Source: Bactericera cockerelli
Taxonomy: Eukaryota > Arthropoda > Insecta > Hemiptera > Triozidae
DNA length: 64,000 nucleotides
Direction: 5' to 3'
NCBI GenBank assembly: GCA_024516035.1
Contig: CM044959.1
Location: 18,496,525-18,560,524, forward strand
The notes below the pieces were generated by a model. That model saw nothing but the letters and a program-made list of their open reading frames with translations, had not been told where the DNA came from and made no database searches. The translations under genes were made by a program, and so were the position numbers. This document shows, in pieces, positions 12,646 to 23,471 of the stretch (position 1 is the stretch's first letter; each line of letters opens with the position of its first letter).

Positions 12646-13189
12646 AGTTCTTTTTGTACGAAAATATAGGTTCATACACTACTGAAATATTAGGAATGAC
12701 AAAAGTAAATAAGCTGTGAAAATGTGAATGTACCAAGTTGTTTTTTTTAAGATATAGTTTTAGCAGTACGTATTTAATTTTTCTAAGGTCAATATGTATT
12801 TGGATCACAGATTTGGCCCCCTGAGTCCCCAAAGTGAGTAAATAATATATAAATTTGCAATGCAAGATCTTTTATTTCTATTCTCCACATGATTAGGTTT
12901 ATCTTTCAATGCTAAATAGACCTCGGAGCCTCCTATGAGGGACACTAAAACACCTGGATTTACAAATGCCAAAGAAATTAATTTGTAATCACCCTATCAA
13001 GGTGAGGTAATGAGTTCTCTCCCGTTGACCTTTTCTTACCCGAATTTTCTCCGGTTTGTTGCAGGGGTCACCACGAGTATCTCTCCCGGATATAAGACCA
13101 TGCTTTTTTACATTAGGTTAAGAAAATGAAAACTATAAAATTATCATTTTTATATAAGAATGGGCCTTTTATAAGGAAATCTTTTAAAT
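12646..13189. other. Intergenic DNA, nothing recognised
   Basis: No supported gene or repeat. Confidence 0.4.
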
Positions 13190-13425
13190 CTCTAACTAAT
13201 GAAAGGCAATGCCTTCAGTGTTTAGTAGAGTTAGGTAAAATACATAGAAGGCCATGCCTCAGGAATATAGTATATAGGGTTAAGGATAATACATAGAAGG
13301 CAATGCCTCGGGATTATAATAGGGTTAGGTAAATATATAGAAGGCCATGCCTTGGGTTTATCATAGGGTTAGGAAAAATACATAGAAGGCCATGCCTCAG
13401 GTCTATATCAATGATTCCTAGGTGT
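13190..13425 (+). repeat. Tandem repeat, ~58-bp unit, about 4-5 copies
   Basis: The phrase CATAGAAGGCCATGCCTC recurs near 13242, 13293, 13338 and 13380, with GGGTTAGG-type spacers; a diverged first copy is at about 13200. No coding role seen. Confidence 0.75.
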
Positions 13426-14944
13426 TTCGATTATAATTTTTATGCTAGGCCTAAACTATGTAGGTATAAAATCAGGTAAAAATGCTAGCGACGCGACGGG
13501 AGACAATTTGGTGTTGATAAAACCATGAGCGGGAGAGAACTCGGTTGTGAAGTCCCTTATCAATACCTCACGAGGTATGAGTGTACCCCGGACATAATGG
13601 ACAGAGAAAAAAAAAACTTCCCTCAAGGGGATCGAACCCAAGTCATCGTACTTGCAAGCCTAGTATGCTACCCACTTGGCCAAAGTCACTACTTTGTCAC
13701 AACTTTTAGTGAGTAGCATCGACATTATGAGAGCTAATTCATCATATTTTATCTCCATCCAACCATGATTGTCGAAAATCAATCTCGTAATGCCGCCACA
13801 GGTCATTGTCCAATTCTGCAACTTCTAAAATTTTCCTCGCGAGGGTAATGGGGTCGTCATGAAGATCAAATATAAAGATCGGAAAAACAAAACAACGTTA
13901 AGCCCAAATTGAAAATATACAGCTAAAAAATTTCGTCCCCGCCAGGAATCGAACCCATGCTGACTGGGTGGCATGTCGAGCATGCTACCAATAGACAAAG
14001 TTATCTTCTACAGAAACGGACGGAAAATGAACTAAATTAATACTTGGAAACTTAAACTTTAAAATTTTGCAGTGAGAGAGCGAGGTCATCTCGAAAAATA
14101 CATACTGGCCAAGATCTGACCACTAAGCTAAGGATTCGAAGGTACCTACCCGCCAAAGAAAATGAAAAGGCCACCAGGTGCCACCCAGTGGACCGGATGA
14201 CGGAATAAAATCAATAAATTTGGTATCTGCTCATCAAGATCTTTCATTTGATACCACTTAAGACTAGTATTATCCTTCAATTCCCGATTCGGGCTCCCAA
14301 AACCCGAGGCCGCCCAAATGGGCCGCCCGCTTATAATTTAGAATTTTTTTTTGGTCCGGGCTCATCTCCATTATATCTTGATCACTTTAGACACCTCACT
14401 TAATCTTCAGTGCCAAGTTAAAGACACGAAGTCGGGTCTCAAAGGATCCGTATGAAAAAAAAAAACAGAAAAAAAAAAAAAAAAAAAAATTATGAATCTT
14501 TTCATGTCTTTCACGATTGTTGGGGGGTCTCGAAAATAGGGTTCTCGGTGGCCTAGGAAGTCAAACAAAGAGTCAAATCAACTTATTTTTCAACGTAGAG
14601 TCCATTTCTGCAATAAAAATCTGCAATTTTGAAATTCATGTTGCACTTTTCGCTGGCTGAAAGTACATGAAATACATGGGAACTATGTTTTCCGTAACCT
14701 TACACTCTGCCGGGCTGTCTCTTTCTTTGTATAGGCGTTCTTCACACCTCGGCCGAGGTGTTTGATTGTTGATATTAGAATTATATCAGCAAATTGAAGT
14801 TTAGCAATGTAGGATCTAATCTGCGAAAGTTCATTCAGTAATTCTGTTCATAATAAGTCTTAAAAGTAACATAATCTAGATATTTATTTAATCTCATAGT
14901 TGTGCGATATATTGGATTCCAGAAAACAATGAATAGTTAATTAT
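13426..14944. other. Intergenic DNA with two tRNA-like SINE heads
   Basis: Minus-strand tRNA-like heads with B-box lie at about 13620-13685 (GGGATCGAACCCAAGTC as read on plus) and about 13935-14000 (GGAATCGAACCCATGC). Both are flanked by degenerate sequence and are probably old SINEs. A-rich runs occur at 14455-14490. No gene recognised. Confidence 0.45.
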
Positions 14945-15137
14945 AATATCATCTCATTTACACTGCTCGACTAGGATTAATGTGTCCTATTTTTCCAGCA
15001 GTAAACCCAAGACGTATTAGCATTTGGTCAAAATCTCAAATGGGAGGGTAACTTGTCATGACCCGGCTGCATTTTGAACCCGCGACCTCTGAATTACCAG
15101 TCTGACGCCTTGATCTACTGAGCTACCGGGACAGACA
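14945..15137 (-). mobile_element. SINE family 1 copy (diverged)
   Basis: Reverse orientation: head ending at about 15135 (GTAGCTCAGTAGATCAAGG on minus), B-box region and the body match with CTCAAATGGGAGGGTAACTT. More diverged than the copies at 10046 and 36841. Confidence 0.75.
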
Positions 15138-15965
15138 ATTTTTTTTTTAGAAAAATTAACTAAAAGGAGCTCCTATGATCTGAAATCATACGGCGGACGT
15201 GTAGCTTAAAACCAAAACAGTTTTTGTATTTTAAATGAATGGCAGCTAGCTAGGCTAGCTGCCATTTATAGTCCTTATTGCAAGGAAAATGTCTCTTAAA
15301 TAGAATAGAATAACCCTTGTTTATACTGCCGAGATAAGACTGAAAAGTTCCTTTACTCCAGCAGTCAAACAGGTCTTATATATTTTATAGGTAAATGCTT
15401 TATGTGTTATAGTGTGAGCAATGCAAGCATGTCAACTAATGTAGAGACATTACTTTGGTATCCATGTATGCAAGTAGTGACAGTGAATGCAATTACTTTG
15501 GTATCTATGTATAATGTATAACTATAGTGAATGCAATCCAATTTGACGACTAGAATATTTTGAACATGAGCGGCAGTCGACCTTTGCTTGGGTAGAAGAG
15601 TCATGTCACCTGAAAATGAGATATAAAATCCATTTACATTTACATTCTCTTTCATCATATCATATCCCCGCCTTCAGCACAAGTTTTTTGATCTTTTGAA
15701 GATGGGTATACCCTCATTATTGGTGAAGATGTTTATTTGTGAAATATATATATACAATACAAAATAAATAAAACTTAATAAATAAATAAAATCAAGAGAA
15801 GGCAGAAACGGCTAGACCAAATGACTCCCAATTTGGCACAGAGTCTTTTTTGGTATTGAGGTTCGCACTAAAAAAGGAGTTAAAAAAAATCCTAACACCG
15901 CCGCCAGCCACGGGCGAAAACCTTAACGGCGACAAAGTGGCAGGTTTTAGGTAGTAAAGTATATC
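15138..15965. other. Spacer between SINE copies
   Basis: No gene recognised. A short inverted repeat GGCAGCTAGCTAGGCTAGCTGCC lies at about 15241-15263, and a degenerate SINE-tail-like segment at 15315-15375. Confidence 0.35.
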
Positions 15966-16150
15966 AGACCTCCGTGGCTCAGTGGTTAAGAGCATTGGTT
16001 GCTGACCCGGAGGTTACGGGTTCGAATCCGGGCCGGAACGGAAAATTCTAACCGAGTTTTTCCGTTTCCGGAATGGCATGGACGTAAAGGTAAAGTGCCC
16101 TGAAGTAATGCGAAAGCGGTTCCGGGGCACAACTACCTTTGTAAAAAAAA
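15966..16150 (+). mobile_element. SINE family 3 (tRNA-derived)
   Basis: Head with A-box CGTGGCTCAGTGGTTAAGAG and B-box GGGTTCGAATCCGGGCC, then a body with AAAGTGCCCTGAAGTAATGC. A reverse copy is at about 31140-31290. It lies just beyond the 3' end of CDC50. Confidence 0.75.
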
Positions 16151-16350
16151 GGTAGTAAAGTATAATGAGTTTCAAAATTAACTTCTTTTATTTCTATGAA
16201 AGGTATTAAAGTATGATGGGTACCAAATTTATCTACTTCTATTTCTATTGAAGGTTTTTTTGGAATATTAAAAACCTTCACATTTATTTTTGAAAACTTA
16301 CCTGTTCCCAGGTGTACAGACAAGGTGCAATGACCTCCGTGTTGTGCCCT

Positions 16351-19300
16351 CTACTGATAAGATGTCTGGGGTGACACATTGATTACTTCCATGCTACTGT
16401 AAGAGAAACAGAAGACGCAATATTAGAATCAGCTTAAGGATACCCAAGACGCGCTTGTTCGGTGAAGAAGTTAATGGATCAGGGATACCAGAGTTCAGAT
16501 CCTAAAAAAGCGGGTTTTCTTCATTTATTCAACATATAAACACATAATAATGGTTACCATATTATTACCTGGGTAAGGGAACTGCCAAGTCTTATTCGAG
16601 CAAACGAAGTCTATTAATTTTTTTGTAATTAATCAAATCGTAAAAAAATTGCAAAAACCGTATGATATAAATGCGAAATAGTACGTGTTCAGACATGTCT
16701 AATAGCGTGAGTCACCGTTGTTCTCAATTCTTCTGATGCGAGGAATATTCGAAGTCGCTAGCTATATTTACAAGACGCGACGGTACATTGCGGAAATTTT
16801 TATTTTCGGTACATTACGGAAAAATACAAAAAAAATATGACAAAAAATAATTCAAACACATGAGCCGCTCCCCTAATAAATCTAAATAAACCTTATCTAC
16901 CAACAGTAAATTTCAATTATTTGCTACAGATTAAAAATTAATTTCCTAAACTAAATGTGTGAAGAGTCTGTTGTCGAATAAATTATTTATTGTCTCAGTG
17001 GTAGGAACTTTGGCCGTATTTTCTAACCAAAGTGGATGCAACGGGAATAAAATAAACCAAACTAGAAGCAAGTCATTTTTCTTTTGGAAGAGGAAAAAAT
17101 TCTTGCTTCCAGTTCTTTTATAGGTTAAGTCCATTGTTTATCTTTAAGTACCGAAACGCATTTTTCTTTCATGAATGTGGTGAAGTTGACCTTGGAATAA
17201 AATGGAAATATTTAGAAATATCGATCGAACCTGGATTTTTTTTTTCAAAAGAAAAATACCCTTTTGTATTCCAGCTTTTAGTTTTCTGGTTCACACTCAC
17301 TTCTTGCCCCACTTGAGATGTATGAAGAGGAACACGATGCCAAGGAGCAGGCAGATAGCGCCAGTGACCAGATAGCAGAGCCCTAGGAAGGGGTTCTTGC
17401 CCCCCAGACCGGAGGTGTTGGAGAACACCAGACTCTTGGTGCCCTCGAAGGGAACCACCGGGTAGTCTGAAACGATCATGAGTTCAATTAAATATCATTA
17501 AAAAAAAAAAAAAAAACTGTAAAAAAAGTCCAGAAATGTTTACAGCTCAATTTCAAAAGAGTGACAAAAAAAGAAAGAAAAAAATGTAGTACATGGTTTC
17601 CTTAGAATATTTTTTTTTTATCATTTATTTTATTCTGCCAACAACTCCTTAGAATATTGTTTTGTTTTACAATATTAAAAAAAAAGTACATTAAGTTTCA
17701 TTCGAGGAATATTTTTTTATAAATATTGAACACTCCAAATTCTAAGTGTGACATATTATTTAATAATAATAACATTGCCTTATTTATACTAGCCGACAAC
17801 GACTAATAAGCCCATTCCAGCAGTAAGCCCAAGACGTATTGTGGTCAAACTATCGGGCCAAACATTCAAAATACTATACATAGATTTCTTCTCCTCATAT
17901 CTAAGGGCTGAATTATAAAACAGGATTAGATTTAATCCGAGTGGACACTATCCCTTAACTCGGGCTATCCTCTTCGCGCCCAACACCAATTTTTGTTTTG
18001 TAGTACAAAGTGACCGGTGGCCTCGCCCGAGGACAAACATTTTATACTACTTGGTAGTATAAATTTTTAGCTTGGGCACTTAGGACTATAAAGTAAATGT
18101 CCTCTTACGAGGACATTGGGCGCGAAGAGGCTATAGTGGACTGTGTGATTGGTTGAAAACTCCGACTTGAGGGCGTGTCTGGCTTAACTTAAATCCTGTT
18201 TCATAATGTGGCTCTAAGGATACCTGACATATTTTCTTTTTGAGGCAACTTACTGTAGTTGTTGTTGTTGTAGCCAGCTTGGCTACAGCTGGAGAGGTGA
18301 GTGATGGTCTCCAGCCAACTTTATTTCAAAGTTGGCTCGTCCTGAACCACATATTTCTATGTGCGATCAATAATCATGAGGACTTGGACTTTTCTTAATA
18401 AGCCATTAAACCCTTAGGAAACTGCAAGCTAGCCTGGCTTGTAAGGGTTGGCTAGCCTGTTCTCTGTTTATAGTCCTCTAGCGAGACACTGGTCTTCTCC
18501 CTGTTTAACGTCCCCCAGTCAGACTACTTACTGTAGTCCACATGCACGGTGTAGTTGCCCTTGGGCAGCCCGCTCTTGTAGCCCTCCACATCGTGGTTCA
18601 CGCGCCGGTACAGCTTACGAAAGCTGGGCAGCGCCGCGGTCCTCATCCACACGATGAAGTCCTCGTTCTGGAACCCGTTGTTGTCTGGATTCTCCAGGTC
18701 CAGCTCCCACACGTTCTTCCTCCAGTCGATGGGCTTGGCGAAGTTCTTGAATGCTGGAAATCAAGTGAAAGGAACTAAGTTTTTTCATATTTGTGTTAAT
18801 CACTTTGGTGATATCACAACTACTAAAACTCGCTTTACTAAATCTACGCTGAAACCGGGACTTGAACCACCGACCTCCAGGTTACAAGTCCGCCGCCTTA
18901 TCGATGAAGCTACTGAGGTCGGTAAGTGAAAGGAACTAGGGAAAAGTGAGCCAGCCTCCGTGGCGTAACGGTTCTGACTACTTCCTGTAGTCCAGAGATC
19001 CTGAGTTCGATTGCCGGTTTGAGGCAAAAGATTCTAGAAAATTTACGGCCCAACCCATCCTGGATGAGGTTAATGTGGGAAGCTCGTACAATTCCCAGCG
19101 AATGAAGGTTAGAACCCCTTTTGAATAGCAAAAAAAAGATGATTTCCAAGAGAGAACAGTATCGAGTAGAAACATTGTATTACATTTTTGTGACTAATGA
19201 AATAAGATAAAAAAAATTATTTAAAAAAAAAAAAAATCAAGCCAACTCTTCTCTAGACTCAAGCAATCGCTACATTTCGATATATGGAATAAGCTCATGC

Positions 19301-22300
19301 TGTCCAGGTATGTTCTGATATTCATGTACATCTAATACAACTTCTCACTTTTCTGTTTATACTGATTAACATAGAGAGGTTAGTTGATGGCATGGATATT
19401 CAGAACTATTACCTGCTGATGAGAGCAAATAAGCTCGAAACAGCTGTCCAGGTATGTTCTGATATTCATGTACATCTAATACAACTTCTCACTTTTCTGT
19501 TTATACTGATTATACTGACCTTCTTTCAAGTCGGCTCCGGGGGGTTGTGAAACTTGACCTCCTTATCCGAGGGCCAAGCAATGCCCGTCCTCAACACCTG
19601 AACCTCCTTCTTCTTGCTGTCGAATACTTTGAACGAGTCTGAAATGGAAAGAGATAAGTTATCAAATGGTATTTTCGGCCCTACCCAGGTTGGGTGAGGT
19701 TAATGTGGGTAGCTGGTACGATCCTCTCACCGGCATGATATAGGTATCTGTGCCTATTCCACGGACACGGAATAATTATATGGTTATCAAGGAGAAAGAA
19801 CAGACATGAGTGAACTTATTGTCTGTGAGACACCAAAATCTCGTCATAATAAATTAGGCTTCACAGCATTTGACAGAAGATGCCCTAACACGATAATAAT
19901 CGAACGCCTAAGATGAGCATTTTTTTTCTCTCTCTAAAATAGGTGAATTAAAATAAAAGGTAAGTGAATTGCAGACCGCACTAAGATTCTCTAGTCGAAT
20001 TAAAAATGTCATATCGAGCAAATGACAGTAATATTTCATGAAATACCTCATTCGATCAGACATACAGACAAATTCAAGCCAAATCTCCCAGTACTCAATT
20101 ATATATATATTATTATTTTTTTTTTTGTCTGTTTTATTTCATGTCATCTTATCTGTACTTTTTGTCTTTTGTTCTACTTCTCTGTAACATTGTGTACATG
20201 CATTTTTGTATATTTTCACAATAAAAATAAATACCAAAATACATTACTTCTGTACACTATCACATCTATTGAAGGATGTATATAATTATGATCCATGCCC
20301 CTGACATGTGGTAGAGTACCAAGCATGCAGGCTGCATTGCCGCGTTGAATCCCTATGGATATTCTCTGCAACAAGAATTCTTTGGCGCTTTGAGTGCCAC
20401 TGGCACGGATCAAATTATCACCCACAGCATTTAAGAGCTTTTTAGTTTCGACCGACCAGGGCCCCAGTGTTTCATACACCAGAAGGAGGAAGATATATTG
20501 CCAAAATACCAATGCCCATGTAAACACAGAAACGCATTGCGTTGGGCCACTCACCGCTGAACAGGGAGTTACAGAAACTCATTGCGTTGGGTCACTCACC
20601 GCTGAACAGGGAGTTACAGAAACTCATTGCGTTGGGTCACTCACCGCTGAACAGGGAGTTACAGAAACTCATTGCGTTGGGTCACTCACCGCTGAACAGG
20701 GAGTTACAGAAACTCATTGCGTTGGGCCACTCACCGCTGAACAGGGAGTTACAGAAACTCATTGCGTTGGGTCACTCACCGCTGAACAGGGAGTTACAGA
20801 AACTCATTGCGTTGGGTCACTCACCGCTGAACAGGGAGTTGGCGATGGCGCCGCAAGGGGCTATGGGCTTCTTGACCCCATTCACCAGCGCGTAGTCGTA
20901 GTCCTCGCAGTCGATAGACACCGTGCTGCTGAGCTGACCCAGCAGCTGTAGGTCGTCCCGGGACTTGACGTAGCGGCGGTGGTTCTGGTAGAAGTTAGTC
21001 AGGCCGTAGTAGATGAACACGTTGCCCTGGGAATCAAACATCATACTTATGTTAATCACACTTTCGTGATGTCACAGCTACTCTAACTCGCTTTACTAAA
21101 TCTACGCTGAAACCGGGACTTGAACCACCGACCTCCAGGTTACAAGTACGCCGCCTTATCGATCAAGCTACATTAGAAAGGGGCAAGGACTTCGATAGTT
21201 ACAGACCTCTCTTTAAATAAATGTTCATTAAAAAAAATTAGATTTTTTTTAACATGTATAAGACGGGTCCTATTTTCCTATTTTCTATAGTTTGTACGCT
21301 GGGACCAATTTTTAGGACCAATTTTTTTACCACATTGAACGCCAGCCTGAATTTGTGTGTGTAGCCAGCAAGCCAGGTACCAGGTGACAGAAAAAAAAAT
21401 CATGGTATTAGAAAACTAAAAAGAACTCGTTGTAGCCTGGAACCATAGCAAACAATATCCCATAAGCACTGAATTGTGGCCCCTATGAGAAATACAGGTA
21501 CAGAACTACAACAGTCTCATGTGACCCCTATGGGAATCACTAGAGCCAGATCACATGACATCAGGCTTTGAGTAATTGTGACAGTAATATAGGTGGTAGT
21601 TTATAAATAAATTTAATATATAAAAAAATTCCTTGAGTATACAAAAATGTGAAGTTTAATAGATTGACTGGCTAAGAGGTCATGGGTTCAATTTTACGAA
21701 ACAGCACAAATGTTTTGTAAAAAAAACTCCAAAGGTTGGCTATTTACTCACTTGTACTCTGCATAATGTAGAAGTGACATAGGAAATAAAAATAATGATG
21801 TAGGATTCAAATCATATTATTGTCATACTTTAAGGTGTCTCCTTTGTTTAGTGTTCTCCCCCTCTTCTGATGAGTATTATCACAATAATAAATAAAACTA
21901 CTATTGTTTCTGGTCTCATCTCAGTATAACTTTTTTCCTTACCTCTATATCATCAGCAAGTGAAAACTTCAGCTCACAAGTACAATTCATTTTCCTTGAA
22001 TTTCCAATAATCTCAGCACATGTTTTGCCTCCAGAGGTTGACATGCAGTGGGTGTAGTCAATTGATAGCTCTTTGACCTGACATGAAGAAAAAACTAGAT
22101 ATATTTACATATTTTTAATGTGACAATCTCTAAACATTAGATTACTGAGTCATCTATTCTTTTAACAGCAGAGATTGCAAGTTGAATACTGCAGTTTAGC
22201 ATGACAACTGAAGTTAACCAATGCTGGCCAATAATTGGTGTGTATCTTGTTTTTGAATAAACTCATAGTGAATAAACACAGCAAATGTATATGCAAGCAC

Positions 22301-23450
22301 AAGTATACAAGGTTGTTCTGCGTGGGTTCTGACTCACTCAGGCTGGGTGAGGTTTTGATTGATGTGAGTAGATAGTTCAGCAAATAGTGGGTAAATCACC
22401 ATGACCATACATAACATTGAAACTATTTTATTATATTATAAATTTTTCAAGGGACATATTTCTTTACTTAGTATGCACAAATATGTATGTATTACTCAGT
22501 TGATCAACCCCACCATTTAAGTGCAAAGCTTAACATCTTAGACTCCACTAGGAATCAAATTTGGAAAATGTACCATGCAATTGTAAATGTGATGTCCTTC
22601 AAACAAGAAAGATTCCCAATTTTTTTACACCTTCAATACTCACACTGTCAGCAAAATAAACCAGCCCTACTCCTATAGGAATGAAGAAAAGACCAAATGT
22701 GAAGAAAGCAGGCATTACTGTTCCTGCTGTGAGAATGGGCTGCCATGCTGGTAGCTTCTGTTGATTAAATGCACTCTCTGAAAAGAATAATGTTGCAATG
22801 CATGAAACATGATGGAATTTCAGCCAAATGTAAATGTAGATAGATGCTAACAAAACAAACTTTAGAGCAAACTTATAATTTGCCTTAGCAAAGTTTGTTC
22901 CCAGTAAAAATATGATATGTGCATTTGCAAATAATAATAATAATAATAGAAAATCTTATAAGGGCAAAGTTTTATAAGTAAAGCTATTAAGCCCAGAACA
23001 AAATTAAGAGGTTATGTTATACAATTGATGCATTATTTAATAGAGAAAAAATCATCAATTTTAGCTTTGAATGAGTTTGTGGATGGAGCATTAACCATGG
23101 TATCAGTTAATGAATTCCAGTTAGTACTTGCTCTCAACATTGCTCAGAAAGCACTCTCACTCTCAAAATCTTTGTTTGAGATTATGATCAGCACACTGCG
23201 ATAGTTTATTTGATGGTTGAAAGGGAGGTTTCGGAATTTTGAGAGTGTGAGTGCTTTCTGGAAGGAGGGTCTGGTCCAGGATAATCGAGTGAACAAGATC
23301 ATACTTGATAGTTACAGATTAGACTATGCTGACCCAGTTTTCATTACCTTTAGGTTTATAATTTTGTCTTGGGCTGGAGTTGACATTATCTCTTTCATCA
23401 TGATTTGCAGTGACAGTGGCAGAATTTGTTGTGTTACTTGAAGATGCCAT
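16351..23450 (-). CDS. CDC50: CDC50/TMEM30 family P4-ATPase flippase subunit, 8 coding exons
   Basis: Beta subunit that partners P4-ATPases for export from the ER and lipid flipping across secretory and plasma membranes (family knowledge). Coding exons: 23348-23450, 22644-22777, 21943-22077, 20825-21026, 19520-19638, 18532-18753, 17301-17466, 16351-16396. All have GT-AG junctions and compatible phases; the stop is at 16351-16353. Visible family traits: TM1 in exon 2 ([20 protein letters not shown]), paired cysteines in exon 3 ([16 protein letters not shown]), [20 protein letters not shown] in exon 4, [18 protein letters not shown] in exon 6, and [10 protein letters not shown] followed by TM2 in exon 7. 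The exons sum to 1127 nt, one short of a multiple of three; the missing base is in exon 5. With it the protein is about 375 aa, normal for the family. The start ATG follows a 5'UTR stretch with an acceptor at 23472, so a further non-coding exon lies upstream. Confidence 0.93.
17762..17850 (-). mobile_element. SINE family 1 fragment in CDC50 intron
   Basis: Tail and part of the body only (ATAATAATAACATTGCCTTA, then CCAGCAGTAAGCCCAAGACG). The tRNA head is missing. Confidence 0.65.
17905..18222. mobile_element. MITE family 2, ~0.3 kb copy
   Basis: The imperfect inverted ends GGGCTGAATTATAAAACAGG and AATCCTGTTTCATAATGTGG share the subterminal phrase GTGATTGGTTGAAAACTCCG. Inner inverted segments around TCTTCGCGCCCAA / TTGGGCGCGAAGA are visible. 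Related copies are at 26327-26460 and 26594-26732. Confidence 0.7.
18240..18530 (-). mobile_element. E5-type repeat fragment abutting the exon 6 donor
   Basis: The segment includes GTAGCCAGCTTGGCTACAGC and GGTCTCCAGCCAAC (compare 60770-60830, reverse) and a diverged tail with CTCTGTTTATAGTCC / CCCTGTTTAACGTCCCCCAG. On the gene strand the E5 tail begins within a few bases of the CDC50 exon 6 donor (18526-18531). Confidence 0.55.
18793..18925 (-). mobile_element. SINE family 2 (tRNA-derived) in CDC50 intron
   Basis: Minus-strand head ACCGACCTCAGTAGCTTCAT, B-box-like GGTGGTTCAAGTCCCGG, body GCGTAGATTTAGTAAAGCGA and tail GTGATTAACACAAATATG. The 3' end is about 40 bases upstream of the exon 6 acceptor. 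Confidence 0.8.
18950..19115 (+). mobile_element. tRNA-headed SINE with core shared with 5S SINE
   Basis: Head CCTCCGTGGCGTAACGGTTC with B-box-like GAGTTCGATTGC, then a body with GGATGAGGTTAATGTGGGAA and ATTCCCAGCGAATGAAGG. The same body occurs behind the 5S-type head at 6504 and in 19675-19790, 38330-38400 and 56820-56920. Confidence 0.6.
19296..19510 (+). repeat. Direct duplication next to CDC50 exon 5 donor
   Basis: Two copies of about 70 bases (from CTGTCCAGGTATGTTCTGAT), starting about 140 bases apart, end beside the exon 5 donor at 19511-19519. A related copy is at 2085. Confidence 0.7.
19520..19638 (-). CDS. CDC50: CDC50 exon 5 with apparent 1-nt frameshift
   Basis: The frame entering from exon 4 gives [19 protein letters not shown] and then hits TGA four codons before the donor. 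The stop follows a run of six C (six G near 19539-19544 on plus). One more C would keep the frame open, give the family-like NPPGADLKE and reach the donor in the phase exon 6 needs (continuing [11 protein letters not shown]). A homopolymer consensus error is the simplest reading; a true null allele is the alternative. Confidence 0.85.
19675..19790 (+). mobile_element. SINE core/tail fragment
   Basis: Contains CCAGGTTGGGTGAGGTTAAT and TAGCTGGTACGATCCTCTCA, then TATTCCACGGACACGGAATA. The last phrase matches, in reverse, the tail repeats at 36120 and 38218. Confidence 0.55.
20100..20505 (-). pseudogene. Non-LTR retrotransposon 3' fragment (reverse-transcriptase ORF C-terminus)
   Basis: The minus-strand frame reads [20 protein letters not shown] and then [20 protein letters not shown]. 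This is the C-terminal motif (ETLGPW ... QRIS.AIQRGNAA..LGT) seen after the reverse transcriptase of many insect LINEs (family knowledge). It ends in AT-rich 3' sequence toward about 20100. Only the last 100 or so codons remain. A second fragment of this kind is at 43068-43280. Confidence 0.7.
20530..20844 (-). repeat. 45-bp minisatellite of 7 units copying the CDC50 exon 4 donor
   Basis: Seven nearly identical 45-bp units; the phrase CTCACCGCTGAACAGGGAG starts every 45 bases from about 20550 to 20820. On the gene strand each unit contains the last exon bases plus donor, CTGTTCAGC G|GTGAGTGA. The unit nearest the exon is the natural splice site; the other six are intronic copies. The long open frame through the repeat arises because 45 is divisible by three. 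Confidence 0.95.
21047..21172 (-). mobile_element. SINE family 2 abutting CDC50 exon 4 acceptor
   Basis: Full head, body and tail in reverse orientation. The tail (GTGATTAACATAAGTATGAT on the gene strand) ends about 20 bases before the exon 4 acceptor at 21027-21028, so the polypyrimidine region between SINE and exon is minimal. Confidence 0.8.
22925..23003 (+). repeat. Short dispersed repeat in CDC50 intron 1
   Basis: (AAT)n followed by AGAAAATCTTATAAGGGCAA and TAAAGCTATTAAGCCCAGAA. The same phrase is at about 58800-58860 in contig C. Probably a SINE or MITE end. Confidence 0.6.
23147..23265. mobile_element. MITE family 3 copy
   Basis: The inverted ends CAGAAAGCACTCTCACTCTC and GAGAGTGTGAGTGCTTTCTG flank a short core. 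A related, more diverged copy lies at about 24670-24825 (TTCTCACTCTCAGAATC ... GATTTTGAGAGTAAGAGTGC). The copy lies just downstream of CDC50 coding exon 1, in intron 1. Confidence 0.65.
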
Positions 23451-23471
23451 TGCCGCAATAAATTAATCCTT

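Noticed and set aside
15966..16040. Possible tRNA gene (A- and B-box present)
   Set aside because: The same head recurs with a common body elsewhere, the arms do not pair as a clean cloverleaf by eye, and there is no T-run terminator directly after it; it fits a SINE.
20394..20951. A 185-codon frame with [15 protein letters not shown] repeats
   Set aside because: Antisense to CDC50 exon 4 and generated by the 45-bp minisatellite.
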